This document shows, piece after piece, positions 21,760-34,021 of a DNA stretch of 64,000 bases. The notes under the pieces were generated by a model. The model made no database searches and was not told the origin of the DNA. It saw nothing but the letters and a program-made list of their open reading frames with translations. Within the stretch, counting starts at the first letter, position 1. Each line of letters opens with the position of its first letter. A program made the translations under genes and the position numbers. The DNA is taken from contig NC_133391.1 in NCBI RefSeq assembly GCF_047511655.1, positions 120,226,384 through 120,290,383 of the forward strand, read 5' to 3'. This DNA is from Castor canadensis. Taxonomy: Eukaryota; Chordata; Mammalia; Rodentia; Castoridae.

Positions 21760-24530
21760 TGTTGTGACTTTGGTGCTGGGGATCAAAACCAAGGCCTCAT
21801 GCATGTTAGGCAAGTTAGCTCTACTGCTAACTTTACCCCTAGCCCCTGTGTGACTTTTTTGTTTTCTGACTGAAATGCTATTTGTTAATGTAGATTCTAA
21901 GAGCTGAAAAGTACCTTAAAGTTTAAAAAATAAAACTAATGGGTAAGGCTAAAGTTACTTTTGCATTGTCCCTGTTCATTGTTCCTGTTGCAGTTGTAGT
22001 TCATTAAAAAATTCTAGCCAGATGCTGGTGGCTCACACCTATAATCCTAGTTATTCAGGAGGCAGAGATCAGAACGATCGAGGTTTAAAGCCAGCCAGGC
22101 AAATAGCGATCCTATCTCAAAAATTAACCAGCCAAAAAAAAGTGCTGGCAGAGTGGTAAAGGCCTAGCAAGCATGAGGCCATGAGTTCAAACCTCAGTGC
22201 CACCAAAAAAAAAAAATATATATATATATGTATATATATTCTTCCATGTATCAGAAGGGGTGCTTAATCCCATTACTGGGGAGGCTGCATTAGGAGGATC
22301 ATGAGTTCCAGGCCAGCCTGGGCTACGCAGCAAGGTCAAGGCTGTATAGTGAGGCCCTGTCTTAAAAACAAAACAATAGACCAGGCGTAGTGATCCACAC
22401 CAGTAATCCTACCTACTTGAGGCAAAAATCAGGAGGACAGTGGTTCAGAGCCAACTTGGGCAAATAGTTTGTCATACTCTACTCAAAAATACCCATCACA
22501 AAAAGGGCTAGTGGAGTGGCTCAAGGTGTAGGCCTTGAGTTCAAACCCCAGTACTGCAAAAAAAACAAAACAGAACAACAACCAAAAAAATCATCATACT
22601 ATTAGATTGTTTTGATTTTTTTTTTTTTTTTGATTTATTTGTTTTTTGCAACAAGATCTTGCTATGTAGTCCAGGCTGGCCTCAACCTCTTGATTCTTCT
22701 GCCTTAACATCCTGATTGCTGGAATTACAGGCATGGACAACCATGTCAAAAAGAAGAGTTATTTTGTTTTTGTTTCATTTTTGAGACGCGCCTCAACCTC
22801 TAGGGCTTAAGTGGTCCTCCTGCATCAGCCTCCTGAGTTGCTGGGGCTCAAGGTACACAAGACCTCACACTTGGCCATTTTTGAAGTTTCACAGGTACCG
22901 TCACCTATATATGCTTATGTGCCTGGCTTTTGCAGTGCTAGACAATAAACCCCAGGCCTTGCACATGAGCAGCACCCCAACCTGAGCTGGCCTCAAACCT
23001 CAGTCTTTCCGATCTCAGCCTCCCAAGTACCTAGGATTATCGATGTGAGCCACCAGCGCCCAGCTTATGTAGTTTTGGGGGGTTTTTTTGTTGTTTTTTT
23101 TTTGTTTTTGGTAACACTGGAGTTTGAACTCAGTGCCTCATGGTTTCGAGGCAGGCACTCTACCACTTGAGCCACTCCGCCAGCTCCAGCTTACATAGTT
23201 TTCTTCTCAACTGTCAGCTGAGTTTCCAGAATGCTACCAGTACAGTTTGAAAATTCTTATTTTACCCTAGTCTTACATTATTATGGATCTTACTCTTTCT
23301 TACTTTGATTCTAGCAACATTTAAAAATATGAATGCACTAAGAAGTTAGAATATCATTGAAGGATGACATGAATGAAAAACTAGTTCATCATGTCATACC
23401 TAAACATTCCAGTTTCATCTACTTGTTATTAAAATCTAGTAGTGGTTTCTTTCTTTTTTTTTTTTTTCCTTTTTTTCTCTTTATTTTCTTTATTGTTGTT
23501 TGAGAGTCTTGCGTTGTAGACAAAGCTTCCTTGAACTCTTTATTTTTTCAGTAGGCAAGTGGTGTCCATTTTATTATTTCTTGTTTTTTTTTTTTAATCA
23601 TTTTCACATTTACTCACATGTGTATAGATTGAATTCTTGATCCTTCTGCCTCACCTTCTGGAATGTTGAATTATAGGCACATGCCACCTTGCCTGACTAA
23701 GAAACAGCTTTTTTTTTCTTTTAAATTCTTGGCAGTACTGGGGTTTTGAACTCTAGGCCTCATGCTTGCTAGGCAAATGAGCTACCACTTCAGCCATGCC
23801 CCCAGCCCTAAGAAAGATTTCTTAATTCCAACTTAATATCTTACCTTGGTATTATTATTATTTTTTTTCCCAGTACTGGGGCTTGAACTCAGGGCCTTCA
23901 CCTTGAGCCACTCCACCACCCTTTTTTTTGTGAAGGGTTTTTTGAGATAGAGCCTTGAGAAACTATTTGCCTGGGGTGGCTTCAAACCATGATCCTCCTG
24001 ATCTCTGCTTTCTGAGTAGCTAAGATTGCAGACATGAGCCACCAGTGCCCAGTGATATCAATCATCTTATTTTATTTATTTATTTGTTTATTTTGAGATG
24101 GTCTTGCTTCATGGTGTGAGCTGTTCTGGAACTTGCTATGTAGCCTAGGCTGGCCTCAGATCAATCACTTTTAAAGCATATTGAAAGGCTTATTTTCTGA
24201 TGCTTTGTTAAATAAAATTTGTAAAAATGTCTTACATTTAACAAAATAATTTTCCTGTTTTTTTTTTAGATTCTTTTTTTCCCTACTTTCTCTTCCTTCC
24301 CTCTTTCTCTCCCTCACTCCCTTCCTTCCTTCCTTCCTTCCGCAGTGTTGAGGATCAACCAAAGCAAGTGCTCTATCATTGAACTTCATTTCCAGCCTTT
24401 GACGAGGTGTTGCTCTATAGCTCAGGCTGGCTTTGAAACCTTTGTGTAACCTAGGCTTACCTTCAATTTTAATCCTCTTGCCTCAGCCTCCCAGATGCTG
24501 GGATTATAGAAGTGCACTACCATGCCCAGC
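21760..24530. repeat. Dense SINE tract filling SMN intron 6
   Basis: Sense elements lie at about 22015-22215, 22255-22370 and 22380-22575. Antisense elements lie at about 21760-21850, 22640-22760, 22770-22880, 22915-23190, 23730-24055 and 24340-24530. Only 23200-23450 looks unique. Intron 6 (2.9 kb) is more than half SINE. Human intron 6 is likewise SINE-rich, there with Alu. Confidence 0.7.
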
Positions 24531-24601
24531 TTAAACTGTTTAGTAACATTTGTATAAAATGTATATTCTATTCTTCTAACTTTATTTTGCGTTCTTTACA
24601 G

Positions 24602-24652
24602 GGTTTCAGACAAAATCAAAAAGAAGGGAGGTGTTCACATTTTAATTGATGA
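24602..24652 (+). CDS. SMN1: SMN exon 7, residues 283-297 and stop
   Basis: 51 bp from 'gcgttctttacag' to GTAAGTCTG. It encodes GFRQNQKEGRCSHFN and then TGA (24647-24649), leaving three non-coding bases before the donor. Human exon 7 is 54 bp and ends HSLN, so this copy is one codon shorter. Base +6 is C (GGTTTC), the state that supports exon inclusion in human SMN1 and not the T of SMN2. The last exon base is A, so the donor is non-consensus at -1, as in human. This segment carries the cytoplasmic localisation and stability signal. Confidence 0.96.
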
Positions 24653-25604
24653 GTAAGTCTGCTGTCATAAAATGAATTTTTTGTATAAATTTTAGAGTGT
24701 AGAAAACAAATTATTTGAACATTTAAAATAGATTAGAATGTTGGTAGAGCATTTGCCTAGGAAATTGAAAAAAACTGAAATGTTGAAAAGTTAATGACAA
24801 ACCATACTAAACACTTTTTTTTGTGGATGTGTTCTGGTGTTGGAGCTCAGGGCCTCACGCTTGCTAGGCAGGTACTGTACCACTTGAACCAGCTTGGGCT
24901 TTTTTTGACATAGGGTCTCAAACTGTTTACGAGGCTGGCCTTGAACTGTGATCCTTCTGATCTCCACCTCCGAGTAGCTAGGATTATAGTTGTTAGCCAC
25001 CAGTGCCTGGCTCCATATTAAAGACATTTTGATGCCAAAACTATTAGATAGTACTCCCAGCTACTCTGGAGGCAGAGACAAGAGGATCAAGATTTGAAGC
25101 AAAACCTTGCCAATAAAAAAAAGCCAGCAAGACCCTGTCTCAGAACAAGTTGTGCATGGTAACTAACTCACATCTATAATCCCAGCTACAAGGGACATGA
25201 AGGTAGGAAGATCGCAGTCCCAGGCTAACCTGGGCAAAAGTACAAGATCCTGTCTGAGCAAACACTAAAAGCAAAAGGACTGGGAGCATGGCTCAAGTGC
25301 ACTGAGTTTAAATTCAAGCTCTTGTACCAGGGGGAGACAATTAGATAAATCAGTCTGTGTCCCCACTAGAATTTCCATGTGTAATGTGTCATCTCACCAA
25401 ATATTTGGTAGTTTGTTTGGGTAAATAAAACATACTTCTTCTATAAGAAGAGACTGTTGTAAAAATTGACCAGCATCAGTGACAGGACATAGTTTCTGGT
25501 TTATAATGCAACATTAAGTGCACTGTATTACTAATGGAGTGTTTTTATCAAAAATGTTTAAATGGAATTTTATTATTTCTTTATTTCTAATTTCCCATTT
25601 GCTG
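24653..25604 (+). other. Orthologue of SMN intron 7, expanded by SINEs
   Basis: The start (gtaagtctgc...) and blocks such as 'gatgccaaaactattagata' (25031-25050), the stretch around 25360 and 'tttctaatttcccatttgc' (about 25584-25602) match human SMN intron 7 as I recall it. This shows collinearity up to the old exon 8 acceptor. An antisense dimer (about 24815-25015) and a sense B1-ID compound (about 25050-25340) were inserted into it. The position of the human ISS-N1 silencer, just inside the donor, is diverged here. Confidence 0.75.
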
Positions 25605-25775
25605 AAAAACCTGGGAATAAAGCAACAAGTTAAATTATTTAATACCACTAAAGGACTAGAATATGGAATGTAACAAGATAGCTAGCTTAATTTCTTTAAA
25701 GTATCTGTCAGGAAAGAAAAAGGGATGTACAGCAGGTAATTATTTTAGATTATAAGTTAATTAAGAGATATAATT
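25605..25775 (+). pseudogene. Relic of ancestral SMN exon 8 (3' UTR)
   Basis: Directly after the conserved pyrimidine tract the sequence aligns by eye with the start of human exon 8 (shared blocks 'accactaaag' and 'tggaatgt'). However, the expected acceptor CAG reads CTG (25602-25604), so the normal 3' splice site is gone. A B1-ID SINE at about 25775 interrupts the rest. A cryptic AG at 25621-25622 could still be used. Exon 8 is non-coding in human, so the protein is unaffected. Confidence 0.6.
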
Positions 25776-27985
25776 GGGACAGGTGAGTGGTCCACACCTG
25801 TAATCCCAGCTACTAGGGAGGTGTATGTAGGAGGATTGTAGTAAGATCAGGAGGTTTGTGGTTTGAGGCCAGCCCAGGCAAAAAAAAAGTTTGTAAGACC
25901 CTATTTCAAAATATAAAAACTGGGCACACTTGTTCTTTCTTGTCATCCCACCTGTGCAGGAAGCATAAATAGGATCACAGTCAGTGCTGGCAGGGCATAA
26001 GCAGCAAGACCCTATTCAAAAAGTAACTAAAGCAAATAGGGCTGGAGGTGTGGCTCAAGTGGCAGAGCACATGCCTACCAAGCAAGCTCAAGGCCCAGAG
26101 TTCAAACCCCCAGTACTGCAGGAAAAAAAAAAAAAAAAAAGGTAAAATTAGCTAGAATTAGTTAGGTGTGTGTCATTTTATTCCCTGGTTTGCACATTAT
26201 TTTCTTGTGCTGGGGATTAAACCCACAGTTTCATGGGTGTGAGGCCAGTGTTCTAACTGAGCTATATCTCAACACTACTTTACACTTTTTGCCATGTGTA
26301 TGTATACATATTTGTTTATTTTGTTTTGAGGTTCTGGAGATCAAATCTACAGCCTCAGACATGCTAAGCAATCATTTTACCACTGAGGTGTATATATCCT
26401 CAGCCCTCATCTCCATTTTGAAATGTATACCATCAAGGCATTTTATGTGTGTCCCCACTTAAGTTGTATTTTCTGAGGATAGCCTAGGCAAATAGTTCAC
26501 GAGACCCCATCTCCAAAATAACCAGAGCAAAATGGACTGGAGGAGTGGCTCAAATGGTAGAGCATCAGATTTACGAGTTCCTGCCTTGCAGCAGTTAAGC
26601 CCTTTATTGCAGTGATTTTATAAGATTAGCTTTTTCTGCATTATTAATATTAACACAAACTATATGGTTGTGTTTCATGTCTTGTAGAGTTTGAAGCTCT
26701 TGTTAAATGGAAAAACAATGGTTGCAGTTCAAAAAATTAATGAGCAACTCCTGCTTCTGCAGAAATCCCATTTTTTTTCTTTTTTAGGTTTTTTTTTTTT
26801 TTTTGCAGTACTGGGGCTTGAACTCAGGACCTACACCTTGAGCCACTCCACCAGCCCTTTTTTGTGATGAGCTTTTTTGAGATGGGGTCTCAAGAACTGT
26901 CGAGAACTGTTTGCCTGGGCTGGCTTCGAACTGAGAGGCTCCTGATCTCTCTCCTGAGCAGCTAAGATTACAGGCATGAGCCACCAGTGCCCAACAGAAG
27001 TTCCATGTTTTATATAAGCAATCTGTAAAAGACATTCAATGTTCAGCTATCTCCCTGGACATTGGGTCGTTTTTATGTGTGAATCATGGCCCTCAAGAGA
27101 ACTGAAGAACATTTGTGTACAATGTGCACTTTTTCCCTGTATTTTTTGAGGTATAATTATAAAATACATAAATTTAAAGTTTACTTGTTGGTGTGGTGGT
27201 ACATGCTTATATTTCCAGCTACTTGGGAGGTGACCGTAAGAGGGTCAATGAAAAGGATTGAGGGGATTGGCTCAAGTGTTAGAGCGTTTATCTGCAAGCA
27301 TGATTCCGTGAGTTCACTTCCCATTACTGCTAGAGAGAGAAAGAGAGACAGATGTTTCATGGGCTGATGGAGTGGCTCAAGTGGCAGAGTGCCTGCCTAG
27401 CCCGCATGAGGCCCTAAGTTCAAACTCCAGTGCTGCCAAAAAACAAAAAAGAGACAGTTTGATAAGTATTGACAGTTAATATAAAAAATATTATCATCTA
27501 TCCAGGGTGTCCCTTTGTGCCTCTTTCTAACCATTTGCCACACTTGTCCTGGCAGCCACTGCTCTGACCTCTGTGAGCAGAGTAATATGACTGTTGGCCT
27601 AAGGTAATCTGTATAGCATATAACAGACTTCTGGCTAAGAATAAATAAAACCTTATAGTCTCGGTTTCAAAAGTCTCTCAAGTATGTTTTAGTAGATTTG
27701 GGTTTTTCATTTTGGCAGTCCTGGAGTTTGAACTCCAGGCTTCTCACTTGCTAGGTAAGCATTTTACCTCTTGAGCCATGCCCCCAGCCTAGATTGGGGT
27801 TTTCCATTGTAAAGTAAACTCCGCAACTGCTGCATGAAAACTTTCTTCCTTGTTAAGTAATCAGATTTACTCTTTTTTTTTGAGACAGCATGTTATAATA
27901 TAGCCTTAGGCTATCCTCAAACTCCCTATCCTGCCTCAACCTCCTAAGTGTTGGGTTACCAACGTGCTCCACCATGCCCAGCTAC
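25775..27985. repeat. SINE tract downstream of SMN
   Basis: Sense elements lie at about 25775-26145, 26470-26590 and 27185-27440 (the last contains a short GA repeat at 27333-27352). Antisense elements lie at about 26200-26280, 26320-26405, 26790-26995, 27710-27790 and 27875-27985. No gene is visible. Confidence 0.65.
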
Positions 27986-28039
27986 AAGTATTAATATTAA
28001 CTATACTTTCTGAGTGACTACTGCATGCTAGATATAGTT

Positions 28040-28284
28040 TTTTTTTTATGCTTTCTTTGTATTTATTCATTTGTTTTTAATTGACAAATAAGAATTTATG
28101 GAGTACAACCTGATGCTTTTTTTTTTTTATTCATATGTGCATACAATGCTTGGGTCATTTCTCCCCCTTGCCCTCACCCCCTCTCTTACCACCCACTCTG
28201 CCCCATCCCTTTCCCTCCACCCCCTCAGTACCTGGCACAAACTATTTTGCCCTTATCTCTAATTTTGTTGAAGAGAGAGTATAA
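28040..28284 (-). mobile_element. Antisense L1 3' end with a short 3' transduction
   Basis: A perfect 16-bp duplication CATGCTAGATATAGTT (28024-28039 and 28285-28300) brackets the insert. Read on the - strand it has about 165 bp of the young L1 3' UTR and its A tail (to about 28119). About 80 bp of unrelated sequence follows with its own AATAAA (+ 28062-28067) and a second A tail (+ 28040-28048). Confidence 0.85.
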
Positions 28285-28300
28285 CATGCTAGATATAGTT

Positions 28301-29420
28301 ATTTAAGCTTTATAATAGCCATCAGGTTAGCTACTGTTACCACATTTACAGATGAGAAAGATCACAGGTGAAATGACTTACATTGGACTGCATAGTGTGA
28401 ATCCTGAGGCGTGTACAGCCTCTGCACTGTCTCTTCAACCCTCAGCTCCCCAGCAACTGCTGTTGCCAGGCCCTGTGGAGATGCGTCCCACATACACACA
28501 ATTTAGAATTTGGGCAAGGATCTACGTGGGAAGGAATCCTACTCAAATTTCTGCAACTCTCTTCAAGTACCTCTTCTCCTCCCTCTGCCTGCTCAGACTC
28601 CAGCTGCCTCAGTCCAAGGCTTGACCTTGAGAAGATCAGTAACTTCCCCAGCCCCTCCCCAGGCTGCATCCTAGAAACCACATCCAACCAGAAATGGTGG
28701 CTGCCCAGATCACCTCAGCTGTTTCGTTCTCAAGATTCATGCCCTGAGCCTTCTGTTAGTGTGTGTTCAAAAACGATCCCATTATGTATTGTGCCCAGTT
28801 GGGTAATTGTTGCATGTTTTCTAAAAGATTAGTCTGTTGAGATAGTTAAAAAAAAGTCCTACACAATGATACTGTTTTATAGACCTCTCAAGTACATAAA
28901 ATGTAACATCAAATTTGAAGTTTTTAATACATATTTCCACATGACTATAATCTATTTTGGGCTTGTTATCTTAGAAGTTCCACAGAAATAATTTTGTATG
29001 TTGATTAGTTTTGTGTAATGGTTCTTAAATCCTAAGTAGGTACATACATCATCACATATCATACTGCTTCCCCAAAAAGAATAGTCTCTACCTGTTATAT
29101 TTTTAACTATTCTTGATTGTTATTCCTATGTATGAAATAGAAGTTCTAAAATAATTTTAATCTACTGTTGGTCATTATTCAGCTTATTCTTTTAATGATT
29201 TTCATTCTTTTAAGAAGCAATCTTGTTACCCTGGGTGTGGTGGCATGCACCTGTTATACCAGCACTTGGGAGGTGAATATGCAGAACTGTGTAAATTATG
29301 CCACCTGCCATCTGAATATAAATACATATTTATATGTATAGGAATGTGCATTATCTCAAGGCAGTACTCAAGTTTCCTCTGATGAGGGACTAAGACACAG
29401 GATGTGAGGGTTTTTAAAAA
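28301..29420. other. Unique-looking stretch without recognised genes
   Basis: The stretch 28400-28700 is GC-richer, with 81-90 aa frames on both strands, but shows no conserved motif or splice structure that I recognise. The rest is AT-rich, apart from a short B1-like piece near 29230-29275. Confidence 0.4.
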
Positions 29421-29429
29421 TATACTTTT

Positions 29430-31030
29430 GGGCTAAAGGCGTGGTTCAAGCAGTAGAGCACCTGCCTAGCAAGTGTAAAGCCCTGTGTTCAAACTCAAGT
29501 ACCACGGGGGATGGAGGGAGTGACCTCATCCTTTTGTGTTTTAAAATTTTTTTTGTTCCATGTACATTTACTGCAGATGTAAAGATAGTATAATTTAGCC
29601 AGGTGCCATTGGCTCACATCTAATCACAACTCCTTGGGAGGCTGAAATCAGGGAGGATCACAGTTGGAGGCCAGTGGGCAAAAACTTTTTGTTTGTGAAA
29701 CCCCCATCTCAACCAATAGGTGGGCTCTGTGGTGTGCACCTGTCATCCCAGCTATGGCAGGGAGCATAAAATAGGATCATGCTCCAGGTTTGCCTGGGAA
29801 AAAGGGAGACTCTGTCACCAAAATAACCAGAGCAAGCATGGTTCAAGCAGCAGTCTACCTGCCTAGCAAGCATAAAGCCCTGAGTTCAAGTCCCAGTACC
29901 ACCAAGAAAAATAAGATGAAATTAATGTGATTAAAATATTATGATATATATTAAACATTAAAATGCTGGGCAGTAATTCAGACACTTCTTGTCCAAATGA
30001 GCCCCAAGGGAAAGAAGTAGGAGAAACAATTTCCCCTTGTAAGTAGGGTCTGCTGCTCCTTGTCAGCTTAAAGCAGATTCAGAAGAAAAAGAACTCCAGC
30101 CCCTCAGCAGCCTCAAAAAGATTTTTTCAGAATATTGTTTCTCAGGGAATTTGAGGCAGGCTAGAATTAGGGGAAGTTCAGGACTCATAAAAAATATATG
30201 ACTTAATATTGTATATGTTTGTAGGTTGCCCTCTTCTGGCCTAGGGCCTACCTTACCTGGCCCAGGAACCTCCCATATCCCTCCTCACTCCCTTCCCATC
30301 ACCTGGTTCTTCCTTCTCATAGGTTAGTGTAAGTTTTAAAAGCACCTGGAGAAGAGAAGCATGCTCTCTGCCTCCAGGTTCCACCTGGATTCCACCATGC
30401 TCCCTTTTCTATTTCCTTTCCCTAACTTTTAGTAAATTCCCTTTACACCCCCCAAAAATTATGATATAGTATCATTAGTCCTTTAAGCTTTATAATGTTT
30501 TATAGGTAACTCGTACAGTGTTCTTTAATAGGTATGTGGTTTTTCCTTGATGTATCTTAAAGAATACTCTGTCAGTGTATGAACCTTCTTCTTTTAATTG
30601 TTGCAGGGTGGTTTTTTCTGTTTGGTTGGTTGGGTTTTTTTTGTTTTTTTTTTTAAGGTGCTCTTGCTCTGTATAGCTTAGGCTGACCTTAAACTTGCTA
30701 TCCTCCTGCCTCAGCCGCCTGAGTGCTGAGATAACAGGGTTGGGCCACCACACAAACTCATTTTCTTTTTTTTTTTGGCAGTACTGGGGCTTGAACTCGT
30801 CCTTCACATTGAGCTACTTCACCAGCCCTATTTTTGTGAAGGGTTTTTCAAGATAGGGTCTCAAGAACTCTTTGCCCGGGCTGGCTTCGAACTTTGATCC
30901 TTCTGATCTTTGCCTCCTGGGTAGCTAGGATTACAGGTGTGAGCCACCGGCACTCAGCCAGACTTGGTGATTTTCTTACCTCAGCCTCCCAAGTACTGGG
31001 ATTGCAGCATATGCTTCTATGCCTGGCTGG
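29430..31030. repeat. SINE tract
   Basis: ID (+) at about 29430-29510, a B1-ID compound (+) at about 29600-29910, B1 (-) at about 30650-30745, a dimer (-) at about 30770-30960 and a B1 fragment (-) at about 30965-31030. The segment 29950-30640 shows nothing recognisable. Confidence 0.65.
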
Positions 31031-31179
31031 GTTGTTCTTATAAAGAGATGTTTACCATTCTTAATTGAGCTTTTATAGCTGAAAGTTGAAGTTCAGGCTG
31101 GGGAGCATTTGTCTAACATGCACAATCTCCTGGGTTAGATGCCTAAGGCTGAAGAGAAGAAGGGGATGGGAGTTTAGGT

Positions 31180-31450
31180 GGTTTCCAGTTTGCTATTGAC
31201 CACTGTAGCCACTGTTCTGTTACATAGTTCTTCTTTGTGGAATATATCTTTAGGATTAAGTACATAAAAGAACTGCTGGTTGAAGAGGATACGAATTTAG
31301 AGTTTTAATAGATTTTTGCCAAACTGCTGTCAGTGGAGATCAACTTATATTTCCACCAGCACCACAATCTAGCCAATAATTTGTCATATTTTTGGATCTT
31401 TGTGAATCTGACAGTTGAAAGTGGTTATTTCCTTTGTGATTTTTTTTTAG
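31180..31450 (-). mobile_element. Old L1 fragment, antisense
   Basis: 'ttgccaaactgctgtcagtg' and 'tatttccaccagcaccacaa' are characteristic of inverted ORF2 from an old mammalian L1. It is highly diverged. Confidence 0.6.
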
Positions 31451-32014
31451 ATTATCTTGTAAATTTCAGCAGCTTTTGGTGTGTTTAAGAGCTATGCTAT
31501 GTATCTATGTGGTTATTTTCCCAATTTTCTTTTTAAATATTTGCTTCTAAAATTTATTAGTACTGGATCCTCACTATTTGTGGATTCGTATTTGCAAATG
31601 ATTCTACTTGCTCAAATTTCTCTATTTTCAAATCAGTACTTGGTGACACGTGGACATGCACAGAACAGTGAAAAGACCTTGAGCACCCAGCCCAGATGTT
31701 TCTAGCTGGAGTTGAACACTGCAGCTCCTGTACTATAAATAACGTCCTTTTCAAAGCAGTTTATTTAGGACCACATTTTTCACATTTTTGTGGCTTGTGT
31801 TTATGATTTTGCTGTTTAAAATGGTCCCACCATTGTGCCGAGGTGCTCTCCAGTGCTGATTGCTTGAAGGCTGTGCTGTGGAAGGCCTTATGCAGAACTA
31901 ACGTGTGCCAGATACTTTGCTGGGGTGTGTGTGACACTGCTGTGAGGATCCAGTTCAGTGTTCAACGATCACAGATAGCAAACAGTGTGGGGGAAGTTGG
32001 TTTGGTTGGTTTTG

Positions 32015-32130
32015 CTTTTGCTTTTTTGAGACAAGGCTAGTATGTCTCCCAGGCTGGCATGGAACTCATGATCTTTCTGCTTGGCCTCCCAAGTGCTAAG
32101 ATTATAGACACGTACCACCACACCTGGCAA
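32015..32130 (-). repeat. B1 SINE (-)
   Basis: Antisense B1 monomer after a TTTTGAGACAAGG start. The flanking region 31450-32015 has no recognised feature. Confidence 0.7.
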
Positions 32131-32526
32131 ATGATGTATACTTATTTTGTATTATGTATTGAGGCGTTGATCAAAATGTAACTGGAGGCTTCAGGAACAT
32201 AGCTGTGTATTTCACCTAGGAGCAATGGCTCATATTTGCTGATTCAGTTTTTGTGGCAATTTTATACAAAGTAACTACCTCAAATAATAAGACTCATTCA
32301 TTTTTATAAACAACTTTCAAAAGTAAAAATAAAGAGATAGTAAAAAATTGTAATGAGAATGAAAGTATTGCAAACCCAAATTTTATTCTGTACTTTGCCA
32401 GTTTTGAGCTTAAGTTTATATCTGAAAGGGATAATCCTTTAAATGCAGCTGTTACCACCTGTTATACATGAACCTATCATAAATAATGATGCCGTGTTTC
32501 AAATGCATCTCTGCTCCATCTTCCCA

Positions 32527-32702
32527 ATAATATTTTTTTAATTTTTATTTTATTCATATGTGTATACAATGTTTGGGTCATTTCTTCCCCCTTCCCCCCG
32601 CCCCCTCCCTTACCCCCCCTTTTTTTTTTTTTGCGGCACTGGTGCTTGAACTCAGGGCCTCACACAGGCTAGGCGGGTGCTCTTACCGCTCCACCAACCC
32701 TT
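32527..32702 (-). mobile_element. L1 3' terminal fragment joined to an ID SINE
   Basis: About 32540-32617 is the inverted last ~80 bp of the young L1 3' UTR. It abuts a T run and an inverted ID element (about 32632-32702). The two may be one composite insertion, but the flanking repeats (ttcccaataa / ttccaatag) are too imperfect to be sure. Confidence 0.6.
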
Positions 32703-32946
32703 CCAATAGTTTTGAAAACTTCCATGGTTCAAAATTTTATTGAAAAGAGATGACAGCTATCTTTTTTAGTTCTACAACAACAAAACATTTTCTTTTTTTT
32801 TTGTCTTTATAAATGTCGTTTAGAATGGTCAGTGATTCCTCCCCCAGACTAATGCACTTTTTCATTTTTGCATCATTTTTTTGTCTTCAGTTGCTTTTTT
32901 CCCTCCACATGTGCATCAGTGGTTCCTTTAAAAACATCACACTTGA

Positions 32947-33066
32947 GCTAGGGGTGTGGCTCAAGTGGTAGAGCTCTTGGCCGGCACACATAAGGCCCTG
33001 AGTTCGACCCCCAGCACTGCAAATATATATTACATATATATATGTGTGTGTGTGTATATATATATA
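32947..33066 (+). repeat. ID SINE with a TA/TG microsatellite tail
   Basis: A sense ID element ('ggctcaagtggtagagctct', 'gagttcgacccccagcactg') whose 3' end runs straight into AAATATATAT...GTGTGTGTATATATA. Confidence 0.85.
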
Positions 33067-33184
33067 AATGACATCACACTTCTCAGAAGATTTATTTTCA
33101 ATCATGCATATCCATTTACTTCCCACATCTGTCCATTTAAAAACTACATCAAGCAAGGAAGCAGAACACACGGAAGAATACTAT

Positions 33185-34021
33185 GAGTGGGTGGTAAGGG
33201 AGGGGGTGGGGGCAGGGGGGAGAAATGAACCAAGCCTTGTATGCACATATGAATAATAAAAGAAAAATGAAAAAAAAAAGAGTCCTGGATAGGACCCAAG
33301 ACTCTAGTTGGCTATCCTATTACTGGGGCTATTATGTGTCCTCCTTCAGCCAATTTCCATGCTGTCCACAGGACACAGGAAATCTCATCTGTTCCAAGAG
33401 TGTCATGAAGCCCTTGGCCTCCCTGCCAGGCACCCAGTGGAGCTGCCAGGACACTCAGCTTCCTTTCCAGGCTGCAGAGGATTCTGAGGGATGCAGCCTC
33501 CTCTTAGGGCACCAGAAGAAAAGGTGGAACACACAACTGTTCATCCTTCAACTCAGAATTTTCTGTATGCTCTGTCCTTACTCTTCTGTGCAGCCAACTC
33601 TGCTAGGTGAGAGGGAAGAGCAAGACACACAGCCCCTTTTCTGTGATCCCATCTCTTTCCTTTCCAATTCACTATCCCACCTTCCTTGGCCCGCAGCATT
33701 TTGTCACCTGCCATAATTTGGATGTTGAATGTCCCCCAAAGGCCCATGTATTAAAGGATTGGTCCCCAGGATGGTAATATTAGCAGGTGGTGGAATGTTT
33801 AGGAGGTGGGGCCTAGTAAGAGGCATGCCTTCAAAGGGAATTGTGGGAGTCTGGCCCCTTTCTTTTGCTTCCAGGCCATGTGGTTAGCTCCCTGCCGTTG
33901 CCATCCAGTACTCCTACACAAGGCCTAAAAGCAGTGGGTCCACCCAATCATGGAATGAAACATCTAAAATTCTAAGCCAAAATAAACTATTTTGCCTTAT
34001 AAAAAAAAAAAAAAAAAAAAA
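33185..34021 (+). mobile_element. L1 3' end with a long 3' transduction
   Basis: An 11-bp duplication AAGAATACTAT (33174-33184 and 34022-34032) flanks the whole segment. It holds only the last ~85-95 bp of the young L1 (G-rich block, 'tgcacatatgaataataaaa') and its A-rich end at about 33280. About 715 bp of non-L1 sequence follows, ending with AATAAA (33981-33986), 14 nt and then a tail of about 23 A. The transduced part includes an old interspersed repeat near 33710-33990. A 163-aa frame starting in the L1 is not a credible gene. Confidence 0.88.

Noticed and set aside
33225-33716. 163-aa + frame
   Set aside because: It starts inside the L1 3' end and runs into transduced sequence. It has no splice or domain support.
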